From Hyparrhenia diplandra (taxonomy: Eukaryota > Streptophyta > Magnoliopsida > Poales > Poaceae), in assembly GCA_015847255.1 (NCBI GenBank), contig JADLZK010004662.1, positions 62,001 to 126,000 of the forward strand: 64,000 nt of DNA. Direction: 5' to 3'. The first letter of the stretch is position 1, and the number at the start of each line of letters is the position of its first letter. Of the stretch, positions 35,603 to 47,696 are shown piece after piece. The notes below the pieces were generated by a model, which searched no databases, was not told the DNA's origin, and was given only the letters and a program-made list of their open reading frames with translations. A program made the position numbers and the translations under genes.

Positions 35603-35882
35603 CTCCCTCCATCATCATTTGTAGGGCATGTGAAGAGATTTCACAAAGACCAAGGAAGTCTAGGGAGGCATGCAGTGGTAAATAAATGCATGCATGCAAA
35701 CGCTCCGATGAAAACACCAAAGTTTTTCATTGGGACGCTATACTCAAAATAGTCCTCCGTAATAAATGGCTAAAGCTTTTGATTGGACGCTGCTAGGACT
35801 CCACGAGATGGGTACCACCGGCGCCCTACAAAAGATCAAAATTGAGAAATCTTCATCGCCCTATAAAAAATGATAGAGGGAG
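35603..35882. mobile_element. Stowaway MITE (280 bp)
   Basis: Ends CTCCCTCCATCAT and ATGATAGAGGGAG, with TA immediately outside each end. The inner inverted repeat includes GTAGGGC and GCCCTA. Confidence 0.85.
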
Positions 35883-36409
35883 TATGTTGGATCATATCAG
35901 CCAAGTAATCTTAAAACAGAGAGCTGGGGTGCAAGTGCAAGCTACGAAAGAGGACACGTGCTGACGTGTGCGGCACTCATGTGTGTTGTTGGCTGAAGGA
36001 GGGCAGGCAAAAAACATTCAGAGCTAGCGCGGCGATCTGTAACTGTAAGAAAGTTCAGGAAGGCATGCATGTGGAGGAGGACTATAGGAGTATACTCCGT
36101 AATTCTCTTCATTCCTTTCAAAAGAAACAAAAAGTGTCATGCTCGAAAATCTTGGGCTTTAGCATGTTAGTCTGAATGATTGGATATATTTTGATGTTCC
36201 CTGGTCGCTGGTACGTAAATCCACAGCTTATCAAAGAGAGTTAAGTGTTGATGGTCAAGGAGAAGAAAGGAAAAAGCAGGGAGTGGACCTTATTTTATCT
36301 AAAAAAGAGAGTGGACCTTATGCGTGGATGACCAAGCAAAATTTTTTTAAAAAAAAAGCCATGGCCCATGAAGCCTATCAACAAAAAAAAAAAAGGACGC
36401 AGAAGAATA

Positions 36410-36450
36410 TCTATATATATACCTACTAATAAAAGAGAAATTTTTTTATC
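36410..36450 (+). mobile_element. Helitron-like 5' terminus
   Basis: TCTATATATATACCTACTAA followed by TAAAAG and a CCCCCTCCCGTTTAGG phrase resembles the TC-type 5' ends of grass Helitrons. A matching plus-strand 3' hairpin end was not found, so the extent is unknown. Confidence 0.35.
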
Positions 36451-37053
36451 CCCCTCCCGTTTAGGTCTGCCTGCCTACATGGGCCGTGCAACTTCCGACC
36501 GGTCCAGGGCCCAGGTGCTATTAGCCCCTGCTGCTGCTGCCGTTGGCACACTGCTTGGCAGCCCAGCCCAGGCCCAGGCGGGAGACGGGCCTTGTTGGGT
36601 CGGGCTGTACGAGCGCAACCACCTCTGCTCTGCTCCACCGGACACGGTCTGTCCACGCGCGCCGCCGCAACGAGATCGAAGCAAGCCTGAAGCTTCCTCT
36701 GCGTTGGTTTTCTTCATTCCGAGATAAAAAGAGATAGCGACGTGGTTGAGGCTTGGAGTTTTCCTGCGCGACGACGAGGCCTCGTGACTCCGAGCCGATA
36801 AGGAGTGGTGAGAAATAAGAGAGAGAATAAAAAGAAAGAATAAAAAAGGGAAAAGGAAAAATAAAAGAAATCAAGATAAAATAGAATGTACACTTTATAG
36901 TTTTCAACTACCATAAGGAGCCATTTAACTAAACGTTTCATTAAAACAACTTCATCTCCATCGAACTACTCATGGAGCTCAAGTAAAAAAATAAAGATAA
37001 AAGATAAAAATTTAGCACCATTCATGAGGCAATAAGCAAGGCCGGGATATACA
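36451..37053. other. Non-coding stretch
   Basis: GC-rich 36470-36780 followed by AT-rich sequence. Several overlapping short frames, none with a domain. Confidence 0.45.
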
Positions 37054-38171
37054 TCAGATTTTTCGTGACTTGACTGCTCTGTCTAAGATATCTACCATGA
37101 TACTAGGACAGGATCGCTTGAGATTAGCGAACCCTTGGCTTGCTGCCACACCATCCCACGTATCTGAACAAATGATGAAGTCAATGCAGGCCTCCTTCAG
37201 TTTCCTACAGTTTAGTTGATCAGCTAGGGCCAACATTGCGGCCACGGTCTCGACCTGAAGGCTCTCACAAAGAGCTCTCTCACAGACAGCCTTGAGCCGT
37301 TGGACATCGTACCGATCCGCAGCCACCAGTAAATGCTGAATCAGCTGCTTCTTCTCGTCTGCGTCAAGATCAGACATGTTTGGAGTCATGGAGTCGGTGT
37401 AGATGAAGTGTAGAAGCTCCCTAAAGACGTCAGGCTGCATATCTTGAACAATAGTTATGTGCTGGTCTCTCTGTGCCCTCAACGGGCCATAGAACTGCGC
37501 CTTGAAGACAGATGACCGCATCGCGAGCACGAGCGCGTGTGCCGTGAACATCTCTCCTTCGACCTTGAAAGTGACATCGGCTCCCTCCTTTGTGTCTAGC
37601 CAGTTGGCAAGGTCCTGTGACAGGTTTGGTCCGTTTGGTGATGGGGGCTCCTCCATCTCCATGAACAGATCTGTCATCGTGGCAGTAGTCGCCACTTCTT
37701 TGAAGACTGTGACATCACATTCGATCACAAGGCGATCGTCTCGCAGGTACGTCGAGTATTCCAGCTCGCTCCTTTCCATGAATTTGGATGTCCCCAGCTA
37801 TGGTGCATTCTACTTCTGTCCACCGTGTTCATCCGCCATGGAGCTGCCCAGCAGGAAACGGACACGGACGATTTGGTTTTCTGGTCGACCAAACGAAAGT
37901 CACAATGCACTCTCACCTCTGCGTTGTTACTCAGAAGCTCGATATACACTCCAACATATTCTGGATACAGTTCCCCATCGGGGTAGAAGCGGATGCACCA
38001 TTCATATCCACCCACGTCGAAGTTGGCAGATCGAATACACTTGTAGGCACCAAGGCCCTTGTGCTTGCTGTACCCAACGATCTCGAACGCGTGCGTCGCC
38101 CGAGACGTTTTCGGGCTGCAAATGCAGGACGCCGTCTTTATTCTTGGCCTGGGTTGCTGGGACGATGCCAT
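37054..38171 (-). CDS. MATH-BTB domain protein (one-base frameshift)
   Basis: Substrate-recognition adaptor: the MATH domain binds the target and the BTB domain binds CUL3, bringing the target to a ubiquitin ligase. The N-terminal part (38171 down to about 37800) is a MATH domain with THAFEIVGYS, FDVGGYEWCIRFYPDGE and VSVSCWAAPW. The C-terminal part (37779-37054) has KFMERSELE, the BTB core (DTKEGADVTFKVEGEMFTAH, VFRELLHFIYTDSM, LLVAADRYDV) and a BACK-like end (CERALCESLQVETVAAMLAL) to a natural stop. The halves are in different frames; the shift lies at the C run 37794-37797, where one base more would give one continuous protein of about 372 residues, the usual family length. The gene has no intron, as is common in the rice family. 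It may be intact in reality, or a recent pseudogene. Confidence 0.85.
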
Positions 38172-38378
38172 TGTAGGTGTGTGATCCCTGCCGATCGATC
38201 TGCATATAGGAAAGAGGATCTCGGAGGAAAACTTCTCGTTAGCAGATTCAAATCAGCTACAAACAATCGCAGAGAGAGATATGCGGCAGGGTATATGTCA
38301 CAGCCGCGACAGGAGGGGCAGCGGCGTACGGCGCGCGAGGAGGGCAGGGGCGGCGGCGGCGGCGGCGTACTGTGACAG

Positions 38379-38387
38379 TATATATAT
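38379..38387 (-). promoter_or_regulatory. TATA box candidate for the MATH-BTB gene
   Basis: TATATATA about 210 bases before the start codon. The leader between (38172-38230) resembles the leader of the second MATH-BTB copy at 52160-52220 (CCGATCCTCTTTCCT phrase), supporting a shared 5' UTR. Confidence 0.4.
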
Positions 38388-38460
38388 TCAGAGGGGTCGG
38401 GAAGTCAAATCTGCCGAGACGTGTTTTCTTTTCTTCTATATGTTTCTTATTATTATATTC

Positions 38461-38490
38461 TTAGCTAATATGCCCGTGCGTTAACGGGAG
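38461..38490 (-). mobile_element. Helitron-like 3' terminus
   Basis: On the minus strand a hairpin CCCGTTAACGCACGGG is followed by CATATTAGCTAA, matching the hairpin plus CTRR ending of Helitrons. The element would extend to the right. Confidence 0.5.
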
Positions 38491-38622
38491 TTCTATAGTT
38501 ATGTAAAATAACTCAAGATTAGTCTTATTCAATTCATTGTAAAAAGTGATTTTCTTTTTTCTGGCAGCATCTTTGCATAGTACTGCCTTTCTCTTTCGTT
38601 TTTTCTGCTCTTTTTTCTTTGA

Positions 38623-38652
38623 CTAGTAAAAGTGCCCGTGCGATGCAACGGG
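38623..38652 (-). mobile_element. Second Helitron-like 3' terminus
   Basis: Minus strand: CCCGTTGCATCGCACGGG then CACTTTTACTAG. This is very close to common rice Helitron ends. A third, weaker hairpin (TGCGTTGCAACGGG) is at 38722-38735. Confidence 0.5.
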
Positions 38653-38989
38653 AGATAAAATAATGACCTTGTAGATATATCGACCATTCTAGTTTTTTAT
38701 GCATCACTGGCAGAAGTGTCTATGCGTTGCAACGGGAAGAAAAATATAGTGTTTATCATCTCTATCGTGTTTTGTCTCGAAAGTTAACGTTTTTCATTTA
38801 CATTGTCATATTTTTATTACCCTCGACATAATGCTCAAATACACATATATAAAATATTTTGACTCTCGTCTCCTTAAATAATCAATTTCATCTATCTATG
38901 CTATAGCGCAAGGACTCTCTTACAAACACAAAGGGCCAGGGGCGCACATTTCACTTCCATTTCCAATTATAGCATCAAATACTATACTT

Positions 38990-39140
38990 TTTATGTCTTA
39001 AGATATGAATGCTCATATTGTTTATCCGAGACCATGTTTCCTGGAGAAGTGGTGTGTGTTCTACAAAATGAATGCCTTCTGTATTTGTAGTTCGTGTTTC
39101 AACCAATATAGGCTACCTAGAACAGCGGTGGGTTGAGTAT
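38990..39140 (+). repeat. Relic of a MATH-BTB 3' flank
   Basis: Resembles 63060-63220, directly downstream of the second MATH-BTB gene: TTTTATGTCTTAAGA, then GAGACCATGT, GGAGAAGTG and CTTCTGTATTTGT in the same order. The orientation is plus, so it does not belong to the minus-strand gene at 37054-38171. Other copies are at 47200-47290 and 50503-50590. Confidence 0.5.
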
Positions 39141-39180
39141 TTTCTAGAGCGCTTGAGAACGCAAAAGACACTATCTGTAT

Positions 39181-40165
39181 TTGTCATCGGCGGCGGCGAG
39201 TGTCGTCAGCAGTGGACATCCAGGCGGTGGTGGGCGTTTATCCAGGTGGCGTCTCTCCAATGGCGGCGGGCGTCCACGGCATGCGACTGCCTTGGACCTC
39301 TACGACACATCGACAAGTGTCTTCGTCCGGCTTCGACAGCGACAGCGGAGGACCAGCACTGCGGCGGATCGCCCTCGGCGTCACCACAGGCGCCCGCGGC
39401 ACCGGCTTGGGCGGTGGAGGGCGGTCTCCTCTTTGACAGCCGCTTCTACCTCCTAGCTTCTTCACCACTACTGTCGGACTTCTTTGGAGGCTTTGCTTCG
39501 GGGAGGATTCGCAGGGGCGAACTACATCGCCTACTGGCGCCTACACAACACCACCGGCAGCGGCAACACCGACCGCCATACTATGGCGGCATATGGCCTC
39601 GGTGCCACCACGCTCGCGTCGTCTTCCTCGGCGGCATGGACCGACTCTTCCTCACCATCGACAACGTCCACATCAGCTACGGCGAAAGAGGAACACATCA
39701 GCTCTCTCCATCCATGTTCGAGGTTGGCTCTTCATATGCGATGCGATCTGCGGCTGCAACACCCCCTACTCGCCGCGACATCACCATGGGCACCTCCTAC
39801 CTCTCTTCATCAACCCCCCACCAACGAGCGCTTCACGTTTCTGGAGAGTCCGCCTCGCGACATGGTGCACCAATACCTTGAGGTGGGGGTCGAGGGAAAC
39901 TCTTGCTTGAGGCATGTCGACAAGCGGCGACACGGTAGGGACCGCGCTGTCCACCCGGTACATACGCCCGCGGCTACGCCGGCAACCTCCACTATCTCTT
40001 CAAGTTCGCACCCTCGCACCGGGACAATATCGTCTGAGGAACCCCGTACATGGGAAGCTAGTTCTGGTGTAGAGCTCATCGTGCGGTGCTCATATCCTTC
40101 TCGAGGCATCACCGAATGGACATTCATCCAGCGTGAGGGCGGCCCGGTCGGAGAAGGGGGGGAGA
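39181..40165 (+). mobile_element. 3' internal part of an LTR retroelement (copy R1)
   Basis: GC-rich sequence ending in a polypurine tract (GAAGGGGGGGAGA, 40152-40165) that abuts an LTR. From about 39565 it is homologous to 47697-48308. Frames of about 230-270 codons are open but the readings differ between the copies, and I could not assign a gag or pol domain. It is probably a non-autonomous or decayed element; no 5' LTR is visible. Confidence 0.45.
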
Positions 40166-40660
40166 TGTCGGATGCCAGGAGATAGGGCCCATAACGATAG
40201 GCCCACGAGGGGCAGGCAGCGCGCCGCCGCCGCTGCCACCTCCTCCCCTTCACGGCTTCTTCGGTAATTAATACGGAAATAAAGAAAGAGTTTGGTTAGG
40301 ATTATCTTAGGACTTTTTGGTTTGCAAGGGGATATTCCAATCTATAAGGAAGATCCTTATTAGGAAAATAAATAGGATTGCTTGAAAAAGGTATTCCAAT
40401 TCTATAAGGAAACCTTTTGAGAGGTTGCTTAGTTTACAAGTCTCATTAGTCGGGCTATAAAAATAAGAGGTCTATAATCTCTTAGGTCAACAAGCAATAA
40501 AGAAAATCTATTTCCCTTCCTCCTCTCTCTCTCCCCCAGCGCGCCGCCCCCTGCCCCCGCGCGCCGCCCCAGCGCCCGCCGCCCTTGCCGCTGCCCGGCG
40601 CGGCATCCCTACCGGATGCGCCGGGCCACGTGTCACCCGGAATCAATCAGGTTTGTGACA
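40166..40660 (+). repeat. LTR of the R1 retroelement
   Basis: Starts TGTCGGATGCC after a polypurine tract and ends TTTGTGACA. Contains a TATAAAAATAAG promoter-like box near 40454 and an AATAAAG signal near 40495. Related to 48309-48716 (close) and 35040-35466 (distant, reverse). Confidence 0.65.
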
Positions 40661-43217
40661 GTGGAATTTCCAAAGACCATATACACATATATATAAAGTT
40701 GCAAACTAGTTTGCTCATTACAAAGACCAAATTTATGTCTTGATACATGCTAATTCTACTTTCTGGTATTGGAGAACCACCTTTCACAGCTTTTTGCTCC
40801 AACTTGTACATGTCTTGATTAAGGGCATGATCAAGACAAAAGGCTGTGATTGAACTCTTGTACTTGCAGACAAACTGAAATATTTGTGAGCACAAATGAT
40901 TGTCAGCAAGACACAATCATATTTGTTAGCAACTAAGTGTGCATTAACACTTACATAAATGAACATAAGAACAAGACTGAAAACTTAAAGTGACGGTGAA
41001 CACAAATTATCAGAACCCAAAAGCTGAACTGCACTACTAGAGTAGCGGACATAGCTAATTAACCACCCAAAAGCTGTTGTCAATGTCATCGTCAGTAGGC
41101 TTACCAATTTGAGAGTGTGAAGCAAATAGTATAATCTATCTAGAAAAATAATTCATATGTATACAGTATGAGATGACAACAAAAGACTGAATGGTATTCA
41201 TATGTATATATATGCATGGCCTTTTTAGCTGGGCAGCTGGTAAATGAGTAGCCGCAACTGATGTTAAACATGCAAATATAAATTAGCTCCTTTATCAGGT
41301 ACTCCTCGACACTTGTGTGCTTATATATTTGCAAACCCATGTGAAGCACCTAACCGAGCTGTCCCTAAACTAGATGCTGCTCTCATAAATAGAAGTTTCT
41401 CCTCTCCCACATCATGATGTCTTCCCTGAGATAGGAAAAGCTTGTGGGAGCTAAAATTGAACTCACTATTGTCCAACACCAGTCAGACCAGTAAACATAG
41501 TATATGATAAAGTTTTCATTTTCATTTGTCATCAGGACTGTAATTAGCCAGTAGTAGCATCTAGATCAACCTTGCCTTTTTGAAATTCCCAAAAGAGACC
41601 AGGGAGTGCACAGCCTGTAGCTTGCTGCTCCCAAATTAACTATGTCCAACTAGATGATGCAAAGCTATGGTCTTCTGCACAAGCCCCTCCCTCCTCACCT
41701 AACAAAAGTGATTTTGGATGAACTGATTAAATGGCATCAGGTCTTGTCTATCTTAACAGGTAAAATGCAATGTGTGACTGGCATATAGCTGCAAAATAAA
41801 AAGATGTTATTTCTGTCAAAAATTGACAGGGAGCAAACCTGATGACAATGTTTTCTCAAACATATCATCACTACAAATTCATAAATGAAAACATAAAAAG
41901 CGTGTGTTTTTGATGGTCGCCATAACAGAAAAAGATGCAGCAGTTTCAATACCATGTCCATGTGCATCAATAGTATTGCCTTTTTTTTTTTTTTTTTGCA
42001 ACAGGCATGCTATGATGATCCCTGAATAACATGTTTAAGCTATTCTTAAAAGGACTCCTGAAAACCAAACACTTATACCTCAAAACTATACAGGATACTT
42101 GTATCAACTTCGAAGGACAGTTTGCCCCCAAGAAATAAGAGGAGGTCTAGAATTTACCAATGATCTGGCCCCTTGCTGCAATAGAGAAGTGGCCACCCAG
42201 ATTCACCGGATCTAAAATCAAAACCCTACTGAAACAAAGAAGTGAAGCAACAACTCTATAGAACAGATGAGATGGGGGTAGAGGTGGGAGAGGCTCACCG
42301 GAGCTGTACAAAGGGCTGCCGGAGGGGAGTGGATGGCAGGATAACGAGCTTGACGTGGATGTGGTGGCGGCGGCGTGCCTGGGTCGGGGTCGAGCAGCGC
42401 ACGAGGGGCCTGTCACCACACCAGCGAGGAGACGGTGGGAGCAGCTCCATCGAGGAAGCGGTCGGAGCGGCGCTGGCGAGGAGGCCGTGGGAGTGGCACC
42501 GGCGAGGAGGCCGTCGGGCGGCATAGCGGCGCTCGCACGCGAGGTGACAAGTCGCGAGCGTACCCAGTTCCACGAGTCCGGGGATTTTTTCTGGCCCCGT
42601 GTGTCGACGTGTATCAGTCTGCGGACCACGGCAATACTCTGCCAGCCAAATGCAATTTTCGGATGAGCGGGGATCTCACCCCGACGTGGGTTTCCTTCCA
42701 CGACACACGTGGTTTGGGGATCGAACCACGTCGATACTCCTTTATCCAAACGAATCCTTAGGTGATTTTTGGTTCATGGAAAATGAGGATTGGGGGATTG
42801 GGAAACCCCTCCTCCCTATGTTTATGGAAAATGAGTTTTGATTTTGAGTAATAAAAAAAAGTGAAATCGGATATGGATTGGTGACGTCGACAGTCACAGT
42901 CACACTCCCACGCGAGCACAGCAAGATGCAAGAGCAAGCTGATTCCCATGCGATCAGAGCAGAGCAGCATCCGGCAGCCGGAGCCATCCTCGGCTCCCAC
43001 GCGTGCCAGCCATCGCCTTGCTCGCCTCGCACTCGCTCGCGTTGCTGATAACATGGAGTGAAATGTAAATGGAACAGAGATTGGAACAACTGTAGGGACA
43101 CGCTTGTTGGGAGAAAGGTAACTGTTCATAACGAAGAGACATGCCCTTTCGTTATACTAACTAACTGCTCCAAATCAGCCTTCTCTGCTAACTAACTGCT
43201 CCAAATCAGCCTTCTCA
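40661..43217. other. Mostly non-coding stretch
   Basis: No recognised gene. On the minus strand a GC-rich open segment (42508 down to 42298) ends at a donor-like CCG|GTGAGC and may be a first exon of an unknown transcript. A poly(T) run is at 41982-41998. Confidence 0.4.
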
Positions 43218-43545
43218 TCAAATAGAGGAAGTCCTCGTCTTGATCACTAAACCCTCATAACCGAAGATGGACTCATTCAGATTAAGCTCAGAGAGCATTT
43301 CTCTCATAGACTGGCTGTAATATTCCTCCATCTCGAGCCTCTCCACAATATAATCGTCATCCACTGCAAAGATTGCCTTGTCCATGTACTGCTTTCGCAC
43401 ATTATCCCGCCACACGGATAATTTGTCCTCGCGGTACTTGTGATCTGCGGCCTCTCGCTCGAGGTCCTCCTTGGTAGTGGAGCTATCTTCAATCATATCC
43501 TTGTACAAATCCGTAGACTTGAAGGGCTTCCCTTTGCCGGGACAG
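43218..43545 (-). CDS. Hypothetical acidic helical ORF fragment
   Basis: Reads from about KPFKSTDLYKDMIEDSS at 43540 to a stop at 43218, nearly 100 codons. It is rich in Glu/Asp/Lys with heptad-like spacing (KEDLEREAADHKYREDKL, ERLEMEEYYSQSMREML), so helical or coiled-coil. There is no ATG at its start; it may be the last exon of a gene or of a transposon accessory protein. Family not recognised. Confidence 0.3.
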
Positions 43546-44435
43546 AGGGTGAATCAATCTCCCTCGGCATAGCCTCTTATTGGCCCACGATGAACTGCGT
43601 CGGGGGCATCCCGGTCGGACGATCGCCACGCGTCGGCGGCGGCGATGGCTTGGTATCAGCAACAGCCTCCTTCGCATCGGCGACGGCCTCGAGAGTCTGC
43701 ATCAACGTAGGAGAAAGTGCCCTCTACATGGAAAAAGAGGATGCCTCCTCCTCCTTTGAAAAATCGTTCGTCTCCTCTCGCAACTAATGCCGCCATCATC
43801 TCCTTGTTGTTAGTGGTGCTCACTGTGAGGTGGATCTGGGCCGCCGGGCCTAGCGATTTTGGGATCCCTCTGGCCCAACCCTAGACACTCTAAGATCCTT
43901 TTTCAAACCTGCTCTGCTCCCATTTCGAGTCAAGAGATAGATAAATAGCCACATCCCATTGCCTTGATCGGGGGCTCGTAGTGACTTAGGGGTCGAAGAC
44001 CAAGAAGTGGCTTATTTATACCAAGCATTCCCCTTATGGCCAGATCAATCTCCTGGTCCCTGCGAGAAAGGAAAAAAGAATTTCACGTTTGTTCTTTCGG
44101 GAAGGGAGGATTAGGGAAGTCCTATTGAGTTAACTTGCAGGTTGCTATATTTCAAACACGCAATTGTTTGGATTGCACTAAAAAGCTTGCCGTAAAAGTA
44201 TCTGATGAAATAGAAGTGATTCCAAGAAGGATGCATTTTTAAAGTTTGCAGATTATGCATTTGCGTTTATGGTTGGGGTTGATACAACTATAGGACTTAG
44301 CCAAGCATTTATTTGTAGAAGTTGCACTTGTGAAAATGTTACTTGCAGATATTTATTTGTTTCCAGTCACTAACAATGGTGTACTTATTTATTTATTTAT
44401 TTCCCTTCATTAACAATGGTGTTTCTATTCTGTAG
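43546..44435. other. Non-coding or weakly coding stretch
   Basis: No confirmed gene. After TTGCAG at 44134-44139 the plus strand is open for about 34 codons (VAIFQTRNCLDCTKKLAVK), which might be an exon of the transcript proposed next. Confidence 0.3.
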
Positions 44436-45419
44436 GAACATATCCTATCTTTGATGGAATGGCTAATGATTATGTGCGTGAAGGTAAGTTAACTTCATTG
44501 TTTGCTTTTAGCTGCTACTAAACATCAATAAATAAATGAAATAAAGACTTATCGAATATGTTATATCTGTTTTTACAGTTTAAATAAATTATGTTTTATC
44601 TATAAGGAATAAGCAATGCTTTTTAAATTGCAGCTTAATTCTTTCTTTTTTATGATGATATTTATGTAAAAATAATAATTGCAGTGATGCAAAATGCGCA
44701 AATGAATTGGTTTGATATAAATACTTGTAGAGTTTATAAATTCTTTGAAGCTAATTATCCCTCAAGAAAGTGACTGCAAAAACAAATTGTCAATCTAGCA
44801 CTTCTCGAGTTTGGTCTCTTAATTAGATGGATAGGAGTAGTTTTTAAGGTTTGCTACTGCTGGTTTGAAGATTTAAGAAAATTTTGCTGGTTTAAAGTGT
44901 TAATCAAAACATGCTGGTATGAAGTCTTAAGCTTTTAGATGAATGTGTGTTTACTGAACTAGATTCAATGGTGTGTTTGATCTGCAAATTTTCTAGCAGT
45001 TTATATGTTTAACAGATATAAGTAGAATATATAGGAAACAGTGCAATAGCAGTTTATAATGCTTGTGCCATAGTTCATCAATTTATAAAATTAGACAACA
45101 AACTTATGAAGGGAATAAAAACCTAAGTATTCTAGAAAAGCCTTGAGCATTTGTTGGAGTTTGTTCATTTTGTTAGAGCTGCATAGAGTGCAACACCTAA
45201 CTACTTTGGAAAGGAATGTATGCACTTATCATGTCAATAGTATTATTTTGATGTTCATGTTTGCGATGACTGAATGGTGTCCTTTTTCTTAGTATTTAAG
45301 GACTGTTATGGTAATCTATTTCTTTGATGTGTCTATTATGACCCAGCAATAATAATCTTTTTTAATGCCAGGTGACGATCTCGGGGAACATGCGAGGACA
45401 AAGACAATTACTACTATGT
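44436..45419 (+). CDS. Two candidate 3'-terminal exons of an unknown gene
   Basis: Exon-like block 44436-44483 lies between TTCTGTAG and GTAAGT and reads TYPIFDGMANDYVREG. A second block starts at 45372 after TGCCAG, continues in phase as DDLGEHARTKTITTM and stops at TAA (45417-45421 region). Splice sites are good and the phase is kept across an intron of about 890 bases. The peptide is not known to me. The stop codon coincides with the left border of the tandem-duplicated block, so only one copy carries these exons. Confidence 0.3.
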
Positions 45420-46789
45420 AAATGTTTTGTCGTTTGCTTGAATGGAGAAGATTGTAGAATATAGAGTATCGACAAATGTAGATCTTTCCTTCTGACTAAT
45501 CCATTTGTTGACTAGAGCTACCTCTCAACTCATCATATTAGGTTTAGGTATCGTAGTACTTCCTGCAAACCTCTAGCCTCTAGGAATTGTGAAGATATAT
45601 GTAAAGCTTTTAATATTCCTTGCGGACAATTGCAACTTGCAATGCTTTAACGGGACTGCTAGTGCTAGGAGTGTTTTACGCGTTTGCTCGCTACTGCTTT
45701 ACATGGAACGATCAGTTATTCACTTCTATATTTGCGCATGTAGTCCATACTAGGCATTGGTTGCAGGGGTGTTTTCTCCGAGATCTGCCGCACCACCACC
45801 ACCGCCGGTCTCCACCACCGTCCACTTCTATATTCTTGTGCTTCACCATTTTCCTATTGTTGATTTTCAGATCATTAATTAACTCTATCAATTTTGATTG
45901 TTAGCTGTTGTATACCAGAGGCAAGGACATGCGGTCAATGACAGATGTGCAATGGAAGGTATGAATAACTGTCACATATGAATGTTTTTTCACTTGCTAT
46001 ATTTTCTACTTTAATTTCTTAATGTCTTATGTTATTCAGCTCGGCTGAACTAAGCATCTGTAGCCTATACCTACTATTGTCCATGCATGCCACTTCTGGT
46101 GCTTATGAAAAGTTTCATTTCTTCTAATATGTTCTAATATGTATAAGTAAAGTCAATAGTGTTAGGCCAAATTTTGATAAACATGTGAACCTATGGTTCT
46201 TTCTCCCATATGGCTTTAAAAAATTGATCTTTTGTTAAATCCATCTGTTCCAATTTCAACAGTGTATTAGTGCACTAGGTGGCATGCCACAAGCAACAAA
46301 TTAGATTGAAAAAGCATGATGTCTGGTGGGTAGAGAAGAACGGGTGATCTATTCTTACTGCACCTGTCTACTTATTGGATCCTAGCTGAATACTAGAATT
46401 CTTATATTGGATTGCACGTGGATTTCAGGCTTGTAGTTCTGAAGGTGCAATAAGCAAGTAAGCAGCATGCTTGGTGTCGTCGACAAGCTGTGTACAGTTC
46501 TCATGGAAGGTGTGGAGTGCTCAGATGTGTTTCTAGCTTTTCTATTGCTAGGGTAAGGCTTGTCTTCTGTACAATGAACTCATGAAGTTCATGGGTTGTG
46601 TGCCTATGTAGTAGGTGCTTTGTAAAACTTATCCAAATTACAACTGTACAACTGTCGATTTCAATACGAATATATGAGATTATACAATTATATGGTTAGT
46701 GTGTATTGTGAACTTGTATATATAGATGTTAAACGAGCCTGAAATTATATTGCACATAATTCGAAATTAATTAAGCAATTGTGCCAGTT

Positions 46790-47082
46790 CATAGGGATGG
46801 ATTATTGGTCGCTATAAAGTTTTATAGGCACAAATCATCGGCAGCTAAAACATGTGTTAGACCATCGGTCACTAAAACATGTGTTAGATCATCGGTTGAT
46901 ATAGATTTTTGCGTCCTACTATCGGTCGCTATAGTCGGATAGGACGCTATAGACTTATAGCGACACCACTTTATGGCAATTTATACATCGGTCACAACAA
47001 AGTTATAGCGACCGATGATCCGGACGCTATAGCGGCATATAACAACCTTTTTCTAACGCTATAGATTGGCCATGTTATAGTG
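46790..47082 (+). mobile_element. CACTA-like 3' terminus with subterminal repeats, copy 1
   Basis: Contains repeated ATCGGTCGCTATA-like motifs in both orientations and ends GCCATGTTATAGTG, the complement of a CACTATAACATGG terminus. A left end with CACTATAACATGG was not found in the window, so this is one end of a truncated element. An identical copy lies at 50090-50382. Confidence 0.5.
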
Positions 47083-47306
47083 GGCGTACATGGTAGCCCG
47101 TTGTGCCCACACGTGGCTTTACTATGTAGCCATGTTTGTTCCACCATCACTGCAACTCCCGTTGCAACATTCAGGCAGGTTTGCTAGTATGACACTTGTA
47201 ATTTTTGAGACCATGTATCTCGGAGCAGTGTAGTATATTCTACAAAATGCATGGCTCCTGTATTTGTTGATGGGTTTCAAGGTATCTAGAAGGAATCTAT
47301 AATTTT

Positions 47307-47696
47307 TTTTTCGAAACCGGGCACTTTGGCCCGTTCTGCATTAAGAGGAAAAGGAGTTTAAGTTTACATCCTCGTGAGTGCCCTAGCGAGATGCGGGAAC
47401 ACGCTGAGGCGGGGCACACTAACACAAATCACCGCTGCAACGGTGGAGCTTAGAGTGGTGTAACTAGTAGGGAAACTAAGGCGACTAAAACGGCAGCGGT
47501 GGGGTGGCGAGCGGCGGTCACCGGCGCCCGGGGCGACCGCGGCGAGCACCTCGTCGAGCACCGTGCACGGGGAAGAAGACAGCGCACAGCCTGGCGTTTG
47601 TAGTCCGGCACGTGTCCCCTGAAGTGTCAAGCAGCCGCTCGGTCACCGCGTCGTCGGGTGTGGAGCAGCGAGAACACCCGGCGGCGGCAGACCAGG
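47307..47696 (-). mobile_element. Non-LTR-like 3' end, copy 1 (truncated)
   Basis: On the minus strand AAACTTAAACTCCTTTTCC, a CCGGGCACTTTGG-type phrase and poly(A) (plus T run at 47305-47312) look like a retroelement 3' end. The GC-rich body stops at 47696, where homology with copy 2 is replaced by the R2 retroelement piece. Confidence 0.4.

Larger units (their letters stand above)
45417..47696 (+). repeat. Tandem-duplicated block, copy 1
   Basis: Matches 48717-50996 in direct orientation. Over the first roughly 1.9 kb I find one substitution and a handful of one-base homopolymer-length differences. The last roughly 390 bases are more different. Each copy includes a 95-codon open reading (45620-45904; 48920-49204) that lacks an ATG start. 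Confidence 0.92.

Noticed and set aside
39072..39881. Plus-strand ORF of 269 codons as a cellular gene
   Set aside because: It spans a MATH-BTB flank relic and retroelement sequence, and the homologous copy at 47697 reads in different frames.
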